A DNA stretch of 64,000 bases from an uncultured Alphaproteobacteria bacterium (GCA_937872985.1 CALMUW010000042.1:1-64000); one strand, 5' to 3'; shown: positions 7,954-16,319, counted from the first letter of the stretch. Notes: generated from the letters alone by a model not told the origin. Program-made: numbers and translations.

Positions 7954-8388
7954 TCAACGTTTCGCCGCGCCAGCCAGTGCGATTACTTTCTGCTTGGAAT
8001 GGCTGCGACTGAGCCGACGACCGTTGAGACGAAACGCGATGACGCACAGCGCGTAGAGCCAGTGCTGGTGAGCTGCCGAACGCTGAAGCCCGACCGTCCA
8101 GCAGATTGTCTTCCAGCGTTCCCCGTAGGCACGCATCCAGACGATCTTGCCGTCGATCGGGTCGAGACCCACGGTCCAGCTGAGTGTCTCCTCCATGCGG
8201 CTGATCGCGGCAGGCGATGGCAACACGCGCATCGGCTTCGGCTCCTGTCCGACGAGATCGCTGAACTCGTACAGCATGGTTGGCCAGGTGCTGAAATAGC
8301 CCTGCACCTTCTCCTCGGGCAGGCGCTTGAGAACATAGGCTGCTTCAGCCAGCCTCTCTTCGACCAGGCTCGGTGTCCATTCCGTCAT
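7954..8388 (-). CDS. DUF6362 family phage protein
   Basis: A 144-residue protein opening MTEWTPSLVEERLAEAAYVLKR, with a central LSWTVGLDPIDGKIVWMRAYG segment and a helix-turn-helix-like QRSAAHQHWLYALCVIAFRLNG. I recognise it as DUF6362, a family found in alphaproteobacterial prophages. The WMRA and RSxxxxHxxW features suggest a sigma-like or DNA-binding helical domain, but no function is established. The ATG overlaps the stop of the RuvC-like gene by four bases (ATGA), so the two are translationally coupled. It is the last gene before the 373-bp gap ahead of the methyltransferases. Confidence 0.82.
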   Translation of the reverse strand: MTEWTPSLVEERLAEAAYVLKRLPEEKVQGYFSTWPTMLYEFSDLVGQEPKPMRVLPSPAAISRMEETLSWTVGLDPIDGKIVWMRAYGERWKTICWTVGLQRSAAHQHWLYALCVIAFRLNGRRLSRSHSKQKVIALAGAAKR

Positions 8389-8918
8389 CGCACGCCTCCC
8401 TCGGTTTCGATGGCCCAGAGCAGGAGCGCGATCGCGTCGGCTTCGTTATCGTCAGCCGGTTGATACCCGCGCAGGCGAATGGCGGTCAGCACTGCGTCCT
8501 TGCCGGCGTTGCCCTTGCCAGTGGCAAAGCGCTTGATGGTGCCGACAGGGACACCCTGATAGGCGACCTGTTCGCGCTCGCACCATGAGGTCAGGGTGGC
8601 GAGGAAGCCGCCGTAGAGATGGGCGGCATCCGTGCCCACATGACGACGCACCTCTTCAAAGTAGATGGTGCCCAGTCCTCCGGTGTCATGAGCGAGTGTT
8701 TCGAGCCAGCGCTGGAAACGCAGATAGCGCATGCCACCGCCATCGTAGCGGCTGGGGCGGAAGGAGACCGTGCCGCTGTGCACGATGCCACCGATCCGGC
8801 TGGCCCAACCTGTCGTCGTGCCAAGGTCGAGCGCCAGGATGGCGGAGCTTCGTGTTGATGAAGCCAGAGCTGCCGGAAGACTGGCTGGCTCGGGAACAGG
8901 TGACGCAATCATGCTCAT
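8385..8918 (-). CDS. RuvC-like Holliday-junction resolvase (phage type)
   Basis: A 177-residue RNase H-fold nuclease predicted to cut branched DNA during phage recombination or before packaging. Residues 27-38 (ILALDLGTTTGW) hold the first catalytic Asp, YFEEV near 86-90 the Glu, and DDNEADAIALLLWA near the C-terminus the last acids. That spacing and length fit short phage RuvC-like proteins. The ATG at 8918 was chosen because everything upstream in the same frame is low-complexity leader sequence with no homology-like features. The gene ends in an ATGA overlap with DUF6362. A 407-bp non-coding stretch lies upstream. Confidence 0.85.
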   Translation of the reverse strand: MSMIASPVPEPASLPAALASSTRSSAILALDLGTTTGWASRIGGIVHSGTVSFRPSRYDGGGMRYLRFQRWLETLAHDTGGLGTIYFEEVRRHVGTDAAHLYGGFLATLTSWCEREQVAYQGVPVGTIKRFATGKGNAGKDAVLTAIRLRGYQPADDNEADAIALLLWAIETEGGVR

Positions 8919-8985
8919 GGGAACGGATCCTTCGTTTAGGGTGTCGTTGGGAGGAGTGTCGGCACGCCGCGCGCGCGAAGCCCCA

Positions 8986-9054
8986 GGGGTGGGGATGGGA
9001 GACCCCGCCTGCGGCGGTCTCCCCCACCCCTGAAAGGGGTGGCTTTCAGCCCCT
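8986..9054. promoter_or_regulatory. Cluster of competing inverted repeats upstream of the RuvC-like gene
   Basis: GGGGTGGGGATGGGAGACC (8986-9004) pairs with GGTCTCCCCCACCCC (9016-9030) with a four-base bulge. The same CCACCCC (9024-9030) can instead pair with GGGGTGG (9036-9042). CTGAAAG (9030-9036) pairs with CTTTCAG (9043-9049), and AGGGG (9035-9039) with CCCCT (9050-9054). These stems cannot all form together, as in an attenuator or a structured origin. The element lies 67-136 bases before the resolvase start codon on the leftward transcript. There is no T tract, so simple termination is unlikely. Confidence 0.5.
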
Positions 9055-9130
9055 AAACTTGTGGGCCATGACAAGGCATTGGCGATGTTGAGGAATTTCC
9101 AGTTTCGGGAGTTTCGACCAGCACTCGCCG

Positions 9131-9304
9131 CCCAATCTGATTGCCGCGCAGCCGATCTGGTCGAAGCGCAATTCCGAAGGGGCAGTTTGGGCATCGCACC
9201 CAATCTGATCTCGACGGGGTGGAGCGCAGTTCGGCGCGGGGATGACGGAGCAGTTTCGGGACCACGCCCCATCTGGCTCAATCTGGCCGGAGCGCAGGCC
9301 TGCG
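9131..9304. repeat. Iteron-like imperfect repeats beside the primase-helicase
   Basis: CCCAATCTGA occurs at 9131 and 9199, and CCCCATCTGG at 9267, an exact 68-base period. Further ATCTG copies lie at 9155 and 9281. Each group is followed by GAAGCGCA or GAGCGCA (9173, 9222 and 9290 areas). The period is not a multiple of three and the segment lies just after the stop of the primase-helicase gene, so a protein repeat is unlikely. Together with the hairpin cluster it fills a 407-bp non-coding stretch (8919-9325) and may be a replication origin or a regulator-binding array. Confidence 0.5.
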
Positions 9305-9325
9305 CGATAAGCGTCGCGAGGGCGA

Positions 9326-11614
9326 TCATGACGGTTCGCCCTCCGGATAGACCCAGACATGCGGGTTCTCGACCTCGAGCAACGCGCCGGTCTGGGGCGA
9401 TTTGTAGTGGGTCGGCAGGACCGCGATGGTGGCCTGCGAGACCTCGCCGGTTTCGGGATCGACTGCTTCTCCATCGGTCGGAATGGCCATCGCTTCGACG
9501 CACAGAAACCCGAAGCGGGACCGGGACGGGCCGAAGCCGTAGGGCGTACCGTCGCGGACGAATTTCACGAAGCCTTTGGTGGCGAGCACGTTCAGGCGGT
9601 CCCGGATCGTGTCCTTGCCGCCAAGCCCGCCGCGGTTCTCGAACGCCTCCGCGAACTGGTTGATGGTGTAGAGCCGTCCGGCCAGCGCTTCGTCGAGGAG
9701 AATGCCGAGGATGACATCATGCTTGCGCACGCGCTCGGCATCGAGCCGCTCACCCAGCGATCTGCGCACCAGCCGCTCGCCTGAACGGTCGACTTCCACC
9801 CAGCGTCCATCAGTCTTGTCGATCATCTTCGGCTCGATGCCCGGGCCGTTGCGCAGCTCGAAATGCAGCATCCGCTCGGGACGTTCTTCGTCGGGCCGAT
9901 GCATGATGATGCCGGAGGTATAGAAGCTGCGCAGGCTTCCAGCGCCCGAGAGCGCCATGAACGGATCCTCGGCCAACTGCTTCTTGGTGATCTTGCGGGT
10001 GTGATGGCAGAGGATCAGCCCGGCGTCCGGCGCCACTGAATCCCTGAATACCTCGACACGTTCCTGCAGGAAGAACAGCATCGCCGTGTTGTCGTTCTCT
10101 CCGCCACCGTCCGGGCCACCGTCGAAGAGGTTGCGGATCGGATCGATGCAGAGAATGTCAGGTGCGCCATGGCCGCAATGCGCCCGGGCGGCGGCCACGG
10201 CGCGCGAAACACCGCCCGCATCGAGCAGCATTCGGATCTTCGGCGTCGCGACCAGATTGTCGCGGGCGGCGGAGAGCAGCGCCGGGTCGAGCCGGATGCC
10301 CTGAAGCCGCTCGCGCAGATAGTGGTACTGGATCTCGGCCTGCAGATAGAAGATCCGTAACGGGCGGCAGGGCACGAAGCCGAGAAACGGAATGCCGGCC
10401 GCCATGTGCACCAGCAGGCAGATCAGGAAGTCGCTCTTGCCGACCTTGGGCGCGCCGCCGAGGACCAGCATTCCACCTGGCGTCAGCACGCGCGGCCCGA
10501 TGATGTCGTCCGGCATCGGGCTCCTGTCGTCGAGGAGCGTGCCGAGCGTGAAAGTCGGCAATGGCGACATCGGCGAAACCGCCAGCCGTTCCAGCGGCGG
10601 CCCGTGCCGTTCTTCGTGCAGCCGCCACAGGCGCTGCGCCTCCGATGCCAGCCGCTCCAGCGGCCAGCTCGGGCGCAGTATGGCGGCGTTGTACTGGCAG
10701 ATTGCCTCCCAGGCCTCGTCGCGGCCCATGCGCCCTTCATGGGCCAGCCGGATGAAATGGCCGATGGCAGCGCTCGCACCCTGAAACCGGGTCCATGTGT
10801 CCTCGCTGCCTTCCCGAACCGGCGTCGTCAGAACATCGGCGATCGACGGCTTCGAGGTGGTTGGTCCTGGTTCCGAACCAACACCGACGAGAGGCGGCAT
10901 GGCGTCGACCCGTTCCGCGAAATCTCGCAGGTCCACCTCGACATTCGGGTTGTGGCGACGGATGGTGACGAGGCGCTTGAAGCCGCCCTTGTGATAGATG
11001 GATCCCGCCAGCCGGATTGGCTGGTGCGCCGAACGAAAATGCGTGTCGCCGCCAACCTTGATCGCGATGTCGCCGCGCAGCCGGCAAAGCAGCGTGATGT
11101 CCTCGGCTTCGGCAGGCTCATTCAGGCGCCACCAGACATGCAGCTTGTCGAGACCGTCCTGCGTGCGGCCACCGCTTTCGACGATCAGGCTCGGCTCGCC
11201 GAGATGCCGGATCAGGTGGTCGAGTTTGGCCGCGATGTCGCCGGCATCGAGATCGACGAGCACCGTTTGCATCTGGCGCACATCGGCGGACTTGGCCTTT
11301 CCGCTCTCGGCCACCGTTCCCGGCACCACATAGAAGGCAGCACCCTCGCGCGCCGCCCAACCTGCAAAGGCGATCGCCTTCTCCAGCAGGCCGGTGTCGG
11401 CTTCGATCCAGGCATTGTGCGGGCGACCGTCGATCCCCTGGCCCTTGTCGATGAAGCCGCGCAGCGGAACCCAGCCGTCGCAATAGCCGAACACGACATC
11501 GAGAAAGACGGCGATCTGCTCACGATCGGGCTCGACGTCGAACGGATCGACCTGCGGCGTCGCATCGTTGAAGTCGCGCCAGGCGTCGAGGGAAACGACG
11601 TTGTGATCACTCAT
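9326..11614 (-). CDS. Primase-polymerase/RepA-type helicase fusion
   Basis: A 762-residue replication protein. The N-terminal third looks like a primase-polymerase domain: VLVDLDAGD (118-126) supplies paired acids, followed by IVESGGRTQDGLDKLHVWW and HQPIRLAGSIYHKGG. A linker leads to a RepA/RecA-like hexameric helicase ATPase with Walker A GGAPKVGKS (386-394) and a later ILCIDPIRNLFDG Walker B-like strand and LILCHHTRK motif. A winged-helix-like tail follows. The ATG at 11614 overlaps the stop of the nuclease gene (ATGA); an upstream in-frame start at 11659 is less likely. It should prime and unwind element DNA, and nearby repeats may be its origin. Confidence 0.88.
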   Translation of the reverse strand: MSDHNVVSLDAWRDFNDATPQVDPFDVEPDREQIAVFLDVVFGYCDGWVPLRGFIDKGQGIDGRPHNAWIEADTGLLEKAIAFAGWAAREGAAFYVVPGTVAESGKAKSADVRQMQTVLVDLDAGDIAAKLDHLIRHLGEPSLIVESGGRTQDGLDKLHVWWRLNEPAEAEDITLLCRLRGDIAIKVGGDTHFRSAHQPIRLAGSIYHKGGFKRLVTIRRHNPNVEVDLRDFAERVDAMPPLVGVGSEPGPTTSKPSIADVLTTPVREGSEDTWTRFQGASAAIGHFIRLAHEGRMGRDEAWEAICQYNAAILRPSWPLERLASEAQRLWRLHEERHGPPLERLAVSPMSPLPTFTLGTLLDDRSPMPDDIIGPRVLTPGGMLVLGGAPKVGKSDFLICLLVHMAAGIPFLGFVPCRPLRIFYLQAEIQYHYLRERLQGIRLDPALLSAARDNLVATPKIRMLLDAGGVSRAVAAARAHCGHGAPDILCIDPIRNLFDGGPDGGGENDNTAMLFFLQERVEVFRDSVAPDAGLILCHHTRKITKKQLAEDPFMALSGAGSLRSFYTSGIIMHRPDEERPERMLHFELRNGPGIEPKMIDKTDGRWVEVDRSGERLVRRSLGERLDAERVRKHDVILGILLDEALAGRLYTINQFAEAFENRGGLGGKDTIRDRLNVLATKGFVKFVRDGTPYGFGPSRSRFGFLCVEAMAIPTDGEAVDPETGEVSQATIAVLPTHYKSPQTGALLEVENPHVWVYPEGEPS

Positions 11615-12378
11615 GTCGGCAGGCCCCAGCAGCGCTGGCCCCAAGGGCACATCCGGCATTCATGAAAGTCGCTCGTGGTCGCGATCCGGGGCAGCAGTTC
11701 GCCCGCGTCCGTCGCCTGCAGGATCCGAACGGCGCGATCACTCATCCGTTGGGCAAGACCGGCATCGAAGGCCACAAGCTCGTGGTGCAGTTCGGCCGTG
11801 TCCTTGTTGATGGCGGTGAACAGCGCCGGATTGGAACAGATGCCGGGGACGATTCCTTCCATGTAGGCTTGGTAAAGGGCGATCTGCGCCGCATAGACCG
11901 GCTTGGCGATGACGACGCCTTTGGCGACGGTCTCGCGCCAGTTCCGGGCGTTCATGGTCTTGCATTCCCAGAGCGCGGGAACGGCGAGGCCCAACTGGCC
12001 GGGTGCTGCCGCGATGATCCCGTCGACATGACCGCGAACGCGGCCACCGGCGATCGAGAAGCCGAACTGCTGCCCGTCCGCGCGATTGCCCTTGCGGGTG
12101 TAAAGATCGAAGCCCGCACCACGGAGCCAGCGGATGGCCAGATCTTCGAGCGCGTGGCCGATCTCGAAAATCCGCAGCGTCTGGCCATCGAAGTCGAAGC
12201 CTCCGTCCTTCGGCGCACCGGCGAATTCGAACTGCAACGCCCGCTCGCAAGGCTGCCCAAGCCGCGATCCACCCAGATAGGTCCGGGGCGGCGTCACGGC
12301 GCGTGCGGCATCGAGGCTGCCGTCGATCAGCGCGTTGATGCGTTCGGCGATCAGGGAGGGGTGATTGAAGTCGAGCAT
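11611..12378 (-). CDS. Cas4/RecB-like PD-(D/E)XK nuclease
   Basis: A 255-residue predicted exonuclease. The catalytic pattern is GHVDG (Asp119) then ALWECKT (Glu138, Lys140), preceded by a helix with FEIGHALEDLAIRWL and followed by VYAAQIALYQAYM (QxxxY motif). Cys44 (GQPCERAL) together with the C-terminal CRMCPWGQRC gives four cysteines placed as in the iron-sulphur cluster of Cas4 and AddB nucleases. No cas genes or CRISPR array lie nearby, so a phage recombination or end-processing role with the adjacent primase-helicase, helicase and Sak4-like ATPase is the better reading. Its start overlaps the DUF6511 stop (TGATG). Confidence 0.87.
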   Translation of the reverse strand: MLDFNHPSLIAERINALIDGSLDAARAVTPPRTYLGGSRLGQPCERALQFEFAGAPKDGGFDFDGQTLRIFEIGHALEDLAIRWLRGAGFDLYTRKGNRADGQQFGFSIAGGRVRGHVDGIIAAAPGQLGLAVPALWECKTMNARNWRETVAKGVVIAKPVYAAQIALYQAYMEGIVPGICSNPALFTAINKDTAELHHELVAFDAGLAQRMSDRAVRILQATDAGELLPRIATTSDFHECRMCPWGQRCWGLPT

Positions 12379-12791
12379 CAGAACGGGATCTCCGCATCCC
12401 CGCGCGTTTCGGCAGAGCCTTGGGCGATGGCGCGCATGGCATCCTGAAATCCGCCGACGGCGGCTTCGATCAGGGTTCGAACCTGAGCTTCGGAAAGCTC
12501 GGCGAGCCGGGTCTGCCAGCCGATCTCCTCCATGATCTCGGCGATCGGCTTCATGCTGGCGCGGATGGCCGCCTTTTCCTGTTCGGTGAGGTCAACCATG
12601 GCCCAACGCTCCCGCGCCAAGCGCGTCCAGAAGCCTTGGCAGGCGATCGAGCAAAACCAGACCGAGGGGCGCGGCTGCCTCGATCGCACCGGGTCGAACC
12701 AGCCAAAGCCACGGGTCGGACACCGACACACGGCGCAAAGCGTCCCACGCGGATGCCAGAGGCGCAGACGGTCCGAGGATGTCATGTTCAT
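12378..12791 (-). CDS. DUF6511 family protein with N-terminal zinc-finger-like cysteines
   Basis: A 137-residue protein. The first 55 residues hold CAVCRCPTRGFGWFDP and, after about 25 residues, CSIACQGFW, which together form a likely Cys4 zinc site. The C-terminal 70 residues are helical (LTEQEKAAIRASMKPIAEIM, LSEAQVRTLIEAAVGGF). I recognise the layout as DUF6511, a family of uncharacterised phage and mobile-element proteins. It is translationally coupled to the Cas4-like nuclease gene and follows the helicase gene by twelve bases, so it is part of the replication/recombination operon. A role as an adaptor in nucleic-acid processing is only a guess from context. Confidence 0.8.
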   Translation of the reverse strand: MNMTSSDRLRLWHPRGTLCAVCRCPTRGFGWFDPVRSRQPRPSVWFCSIACQGFWTRLARERWAMVDLTEQEKAAIRASMKPIAEIMEEIGWQTRLAELSEAQVRTLIEAAVGGFQDAMRAIAQGSAETRGDAEIPF

Positions 12792-12803
12792 GGGGGCGCT
12801 CCA

Positions 12804-14495
12804 TCATGCAGCCCTCCCGATCAGGTCAGCGGGAGCGGTGTCCGCTGCGCTGAAGACGAGCGAGCGAATGGCATCGCGGTTGAAGCGGAACGCCAGGAGC
12901 GCCGATGCCTGGTAGCGCGTGAGCCCGAAGTCCCGCCGGTACTCGGGCGGCAGGAACGAGAGCTGCTTGTCGGTCGGCGGCTGGTTCAACCACCGCCTTG
13001 TCTTGTGGGCGCTCTCGTCGCTTTCGTGTTCGTTCAGCCAGTCATCGGCTGCCGCGAGACAGACCGTGCGTTCGCCGGCCGCCAGCAGATGGGGCCGCTG
13101 TTTCTGGACGCCACCGATGCCGTACCAGCGGCCATTGAGAAAGAAGACCCCGCCCCAGGCGTTGAAACCGCTGGCGATGAGCGCGGCATCGTCGCCGAAA
13201 AGATCGCACCACCGGAAACTCGACCGCTTTAGGAGATCGATCTCCGACATCACGAAATCGCCGAGCGGTTTGGCCTCGCCCGTCTCGCTCTTTTCCCAAT
13301 GGTGGCCGCAAAGGGGACACTCGGTGGTGGCGAGCGGCACGACGGCGCCGCATTCAGGGCAGTCCTTCGTCGGCGCCTCGCCAGTGGACTCGCAACCGTT
13401 CAGGTCAACGTCCTGTTCGAGCGATCCGTGAAGCAGCGTCGACGTGCCGAAATCGAGGACGATGCAGTCGGTCTTCAGAACCCCGGGATGTTCGTCCAGC
13501 GAGACCGTGCGCAGTCCGCGGCCGATCATCTGGATCATCGTCGACTTGTAGGAACTCGGCCTCAGCAGGACGACGCAGCTCGTGGGAGGATGATCCCAGC
13601 CTTCGGTCAGAACCGCGACGTTGACCACCACGCGAAGATCGCCCGCCGCATAGGCCGCGAGCAGGGATTTGCGCTCGGCATCCGGCATTTCGCCATGGAC
13701 GAGCCCGGCAGGAATTCCCGCGCCCTTGAATGCGCTGGCGACATTGCGGGCATGGTCGACGGTGGAGCAGAACACGACCGTCTGCCGGTTTCCGGCCTTT
13801 TCCTGCCATTGCCGAATCACGGCATCGGTCACCGGAGTCCGGTTCATGATCGCATCGACTTCGCTCATGTCGAAGTCGTCGGCGGTGCGCCGCACCTTGG
13901 TGAGCTGATCCTGGACACCGACGTCGATGACGAAGGTGCGCGGCGGCACGAGATGGCCGGAGGCGATCAGCTCGCCGATCCGGATCTGGTCCGCGACATT
14001 CGAAAAGATGCCGCGAAGACCACGCTTGTCGCCGCGGTTGGGCGTGGCAGTGACGCCATAGATCCTGCAGGCGGGATTGGTCTTCAGGGCCTGGTCGATG
14101 ATCCGGCGATAGCTGTCGGCAGCCGCATGATGCGCCTCGTCGATCACCAGAAGATCGAGCGCCGGCATGGCGTCGAGATTGCCGGACCGCGCCAGCGTCG
14201 GCACCATGGCGAAGGTCACCTGTCCCTTCCAGGACTTCTCGCGGGCATCGACGACGGATGTTGCAAGACCGGGAACGACACGGCGGAACTTGTCGCGGTT
14301 CTGGTCGGTGAGTTCATCGCGATGGGCGAGAACGCAGGCCTTGGCACCGGGATCGACGATCATGCGCCCCGCGACAGCCGAGAGCATGATCGTCTTGCCA
14401 GCCCCGGTCGGGGCCACGGCGAGCGTGTTTCCATGTTGCGAGAGCGCGCCGACGCTTCGCTCGACGAACAGTTTCTGGCGGGGTCGCAGCAACAT
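12804..14495 (-). CDS. Superfamily 2 DEAD/DEAH-box helicase
   Basis: A 563-residue helicase similar to the SSL2/RecQ-like phage helicases. Motifs are APTGAGKT (28-35), LAHRDE near 57-62, DLLVIDEAHH (114-123), GVTATPNRGD (motif III), then the second RecA lobe with TVVFCSTVDHA, VLTEGWDHP and QMIGRGLRT (motif VI). It is followed by a zinc ribbon CPECGAVVPLATTECPLCG and a C-terminal domain with RWYGIGGVQK. The ATG at 14495 starts just before the first helicase motif; the longer upstream frame is the antisense-like shadow of the preceding gene. It probably unwinds DNA for replication or recombination of the element. Confidence 0.92.
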   Translation of the reverse strand: MLLRPRQKLFVERSVGALSQHGNTLAVAPTGAGKTIMLSAVAGRMIVDPGAKACVLAHRDELTDQNRDKFRRVVPGLATSVVDAREKSWKGQVTFAMVPTLARSGNLDAMPALDLLVIDEAHHAAADSYRRIIDQALKTNPACRIYGVTATPNRGDKRGLRGIFSNVADQIRIGELIASGHLVPPRTFVIDVGVQDQLTKVRRTADDFDMSEVDAIMNRTPVTDAVIRQWQEKAGNRQTVVFCSTVDHARNVASAFKGAGIPAGLVHGEMPDAERKSLLAAYAAGDLRVVVNVAVLTEGWDHPPTSCVVLLRPSSYKSTMIQMIGRGLRTVSLDEHPGVLKTDCIVLDFGTSTLLHGSLEQDVDLNGCESTGEAPTKDCPECGAVVPLATTECPLCGHHWEKSETGEAKPLGDFVMSEIDLLKRSSFRWCDLFGDDAALIASGFNAWGGVFFLNGRWYGIGGVQKQRPHLLAAGERTVCLAAADDWLNEHESDESAHKTRRWLNQPPTDKQLSFLPPEYRRDFGLTRYQASALLAFRFNRDAIRSLVFSAADTAPADLIGRAA

Positions 14496-14505
14496 CGTGC
14501 GGCCC

Positions 14506-15087
14506 TCACTGCGCCCAGGAGGGACGGATGCCCGGCTGCGGCATCGAAGCCTGCGCGGTCTGCGACTGTGTTGCCGGCGCCCTGGCTGTTGCGCCCGCCA
14601 GCGGCGCGTACTCCTTGTGGTCCGGTGTGACAGCAGCGCGGATCTCGTTCTTTTCCTCGCCGTTGGTGTCGGTCCCGACATCGATGCGGGCCACGAACTC
14701 CAGGCCGTCGAGATCGGCGAAACCGCTGATGCGGCGCGCCGCCTGCGCCTGCGCCGAGGTATCCTTGTCGGAGATGCCGCGAGCGGAATTCAGCATGCCG
14801 CGGATCAGACTGCGGCCCATATTGGCCCAGTCCGGCCCCCTCGGGCTGTAGAGCCCGATCAGCGTGAAGATCTTGCGCCGTGCATAGGGCCCTTCAAGCA
14901 CGGTGAACTCGCCGGACAGGTACACCGAACCGGTCGTGCCACGCGTCGCATAGCCTCCGGTCCAGCCCTGAGCCGGATCGTCGAAACCGCCCGGGCGGAT
15001 GGTGAGGCGCACCTTGGCCAGCGTGCCCTTCGGAATGATGTTGCTGTTCTGCTTGGCGTCGTTGAAGTCGTTCCAGGATCCAGACAT
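14506..15087 (-). CDS. Conserved-looking phage protein of the recombination module, unknown function
   Basis: A 193-residue protein that I do not assign to a named family. The first 140 residues look like a compact beta-rich domain (GTLAKVRLTIRPGG, TGSVYLSGEFTVLEGPYARRK) with a later LEFVARIDVGTD strand. The C-terminal 50 residues are Ala/Gln/Pro-rich and disordered. A beta domain with an acidic or disordered tail, sitting between a Sak4-like ATPase and a helicase, resembles single-strand binding proteins in layout, but the tail lacks the typical acidic tip. This is context-based inference only. The gene follows the ATPase gene by 16 bases. Confidence 0.72.
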   Translation of the reverse strand: MSGSWNDFNDAKQNSNIIPKGTLAKVRLTIRPGGFDDPAQGWTGGYATRGTTGSVYLSGEFTVLEGPYARRKIFTLIGLYSPRGPDWANMGRSLIRGMLNSARGISDKDTSAQAQAARRISGFADLDGLEFVARIDVGTDTNGEEKNEIRAAVTPDHKEYAPLAGATARAPATQSQTAQASMPQPGIRPSWAQ

Positions 15088-15103
15088 GGCTGGTTGCTCC
15101 TCT

Positions 15104-15982
15104 TCAGGCGTTTTCGGGATGAGTGATGTCAGCGGTGGGGTTCGCGGCGTCCGGCCGGTTGAAGGCCAGTCGCTCGGCGGCGGGCTTCACGGGGCCGCGG
15201 ATCTTCGTCATCAGCCGACCGAGATGCGGCTCTTCGACGGGCGACAGACGCCCTGACCGGTCCTTGGCGGGAAAGCCCCACGGATTGATCGTGTGGCAGA
15301 CGAAGGCGCGATAGGGCGTGCCCGCGTCGTCCTTGATCTCCGCCATCGTCAGGACTTCATCGACGATGCCGGGCAGTTCGAGACCGGTCTTCGAACCGTC
15401 GATCTGAGGCTGAAAGATGCGCCGGTTGAAGTCGTCCAGCTTCTCGTCGAGGATGCCGACGAACCAGACGTTCTTCGCCCGTGTGTGCTGGAGATGGGTG
15501 AGCCACGCGATCATCTCGCGACCGTGCAGGCCGTAGGCGCCGCGAATGTCGGGCTTGCCGGTCTTCTCGGAGAAGGCGTCGGGCTGGCCCTTGCACCACT
15601 GGAAGCACAGACGGCCGGCAACCGTGATCGAGTCGATGAAGATCGTCCGGTAGCGATCCATGACACCGGGATCGCCGAAGCGTTCAGAAACCGCCGCGAA
15701 ATGCGCGGGGCTGTAGGCTTGGTCGTCGCGCAGCGCCGGGTTCGGCCCGCCGATGAACACGGCGAAGTCGCGGCACTCGGGCCAGGTGCGCGGCCGCACC
15801 GTGTCGCCGGGCCATCCTTCGATGGCAAGGTCGCCCGCCTCGAGGTCCATGAACAGCGTCGTCTCGGCATCAAGCGTCCACAGCAGGCTGGTTTTTCCGA
15901 TGCCGGACTTGCCGAAGATCGTGCCCTTGATGCCGCGTGGCTCCGCGAGCCGCTGGTCGGCGGTGATGATGGGGAGCGCCAT
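15104..15982 (-). CDS. Sak4-like AAA/RecA-fold ATPase of phage recombination
   Basis: A 292-residue nucleotide-binding protein with Walker A GKSGIGKTSLL (24-34), a strand TLFMDLEAGDLAIEG typical of phage AAA_24/Sak4 ATPases, and a Walker B-like TIFIDSITVAGRL near 128-140. The middle WLTHLQHTRAKNVWFVG carries sensor-like residues. Sak4 proteins are RecA-core single-strand annealing proteins, and phage members of this size often sit beside exonucleases and single-strand binding proteins, as here. The start at 15982 overlaps or abuts the next upstream gene. Annealing activity is inferred from family and context, not shown. Confidence 0.75.
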   Translation of the reverse strand: MALPIITADQRLAEPRGIKGTIFGKSGIGKTSLLWTLDAETTLFMDLEAGDLAIEGWPGDTVRPRTWPECRDFAVFIGGPNPALRDDQAYSPAHFAAVSERFGDPGVMDRYRTIFIDSITVAGRLCFQWCKGQPDAFSEKTGKPDIRGAYGLHGREMIAWLTHLQHTRAKNVWFVGILDEKLDDFNRRIFQPQIDGSKTGLELPGIVDEVLTMAEIKDDAGTPYRAFVCHTINPWGFPAKDRSGRLSPVEEPHLGRLMTKIRGPVKPAAERLAFNRPDAANPTADITHPENA

Positions 15983-15984
15983 GG

Positions 15985-16308
15985 TCAGCGCTCCGTCCTG
16001 GCGCGGGCCGCAGCCTCGACGGCACGTTGCGCGCCGAGAGCGCCGGCATCGCGCGCGATCTGGCTGAGCTTGCGCAGGGCGTACATCTGATCGATGAGGG
16101 CGCTGGACGCCGCCTCCAGTCCGCGCAGCGCGAAGGCGATGTCGTCGATCGTCGCTTCGGTGATCGGCTTGGCGCCGGTCTCGCCGCGCTCCGGCACTGC
16201 CGGGATCCGGATCGTCTCGGGCAAAGAGGAGAGGCTGTAGTGCGCCTTCTTCAGCGCCTCGATGGCCGTCAGAGTGGTTTCGGGTTTGGATTTGCCGAAC
16301 GGGAACAT
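15985..16308 (-). CDS. Small helical phage protein, unknown function
   Basis: A 107-residue protein that is helical and charged, with ETTLTAIEALKKAHYSLSSL at the start and a long Ala/Arg-rich C-terminal helix ending AARARTER. No recognisable domain, signal peptide or membrane segment. The ATG at 16308 has a GAAAGGATC ribosome site upstream, and the stop is two bases before the start of the Sak4-like ATPase gene, so it is within the leftward replication/recombination operon. A longer frame upstream to 16653 is a shadow of the next gene. Confidence 0.65.
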   Translation of the reverse strand: MFPFGKSKPETTLTAIEALKKAHYSLSSLPETIRIPAVPERGETGAKPITEATIDDIAFALRGLEAASSALIDQMYALRKLSQIARDAGALGAQRAVEAAARARTER

Positions 16309-16319
16309 GGGTGATCCTT

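Noticed and set aside
7844-8056. 70-codon rightward frame near the DUF6362 gene
   Set aside because: It overlaps the end of DUF6362 on the opposite strand, has no ribosome site and no family resemblance.
9046-9503. Several short leftward frames within the repeat region, including an in-frame extension of the RuvC-like gene
   Set aside because: The repeats have a 68-base period that breaks any reading frame, and the translated sequence is Arg/Ser-rich without domains.
11611-12378. Cas4 as part of a CRISPR-Cas system
   Set aside because: No cas1, cas2, effector or repeat-spacer array is present in the window; phage Cas4-like nucleases occur without CRISPR.
13299-14630. 443-codon rightward frame opposite the helicase gene
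   Set aside because: Shadow of a gene with all helicase motifs; composition biased to Arg, Gly, Asp and His.
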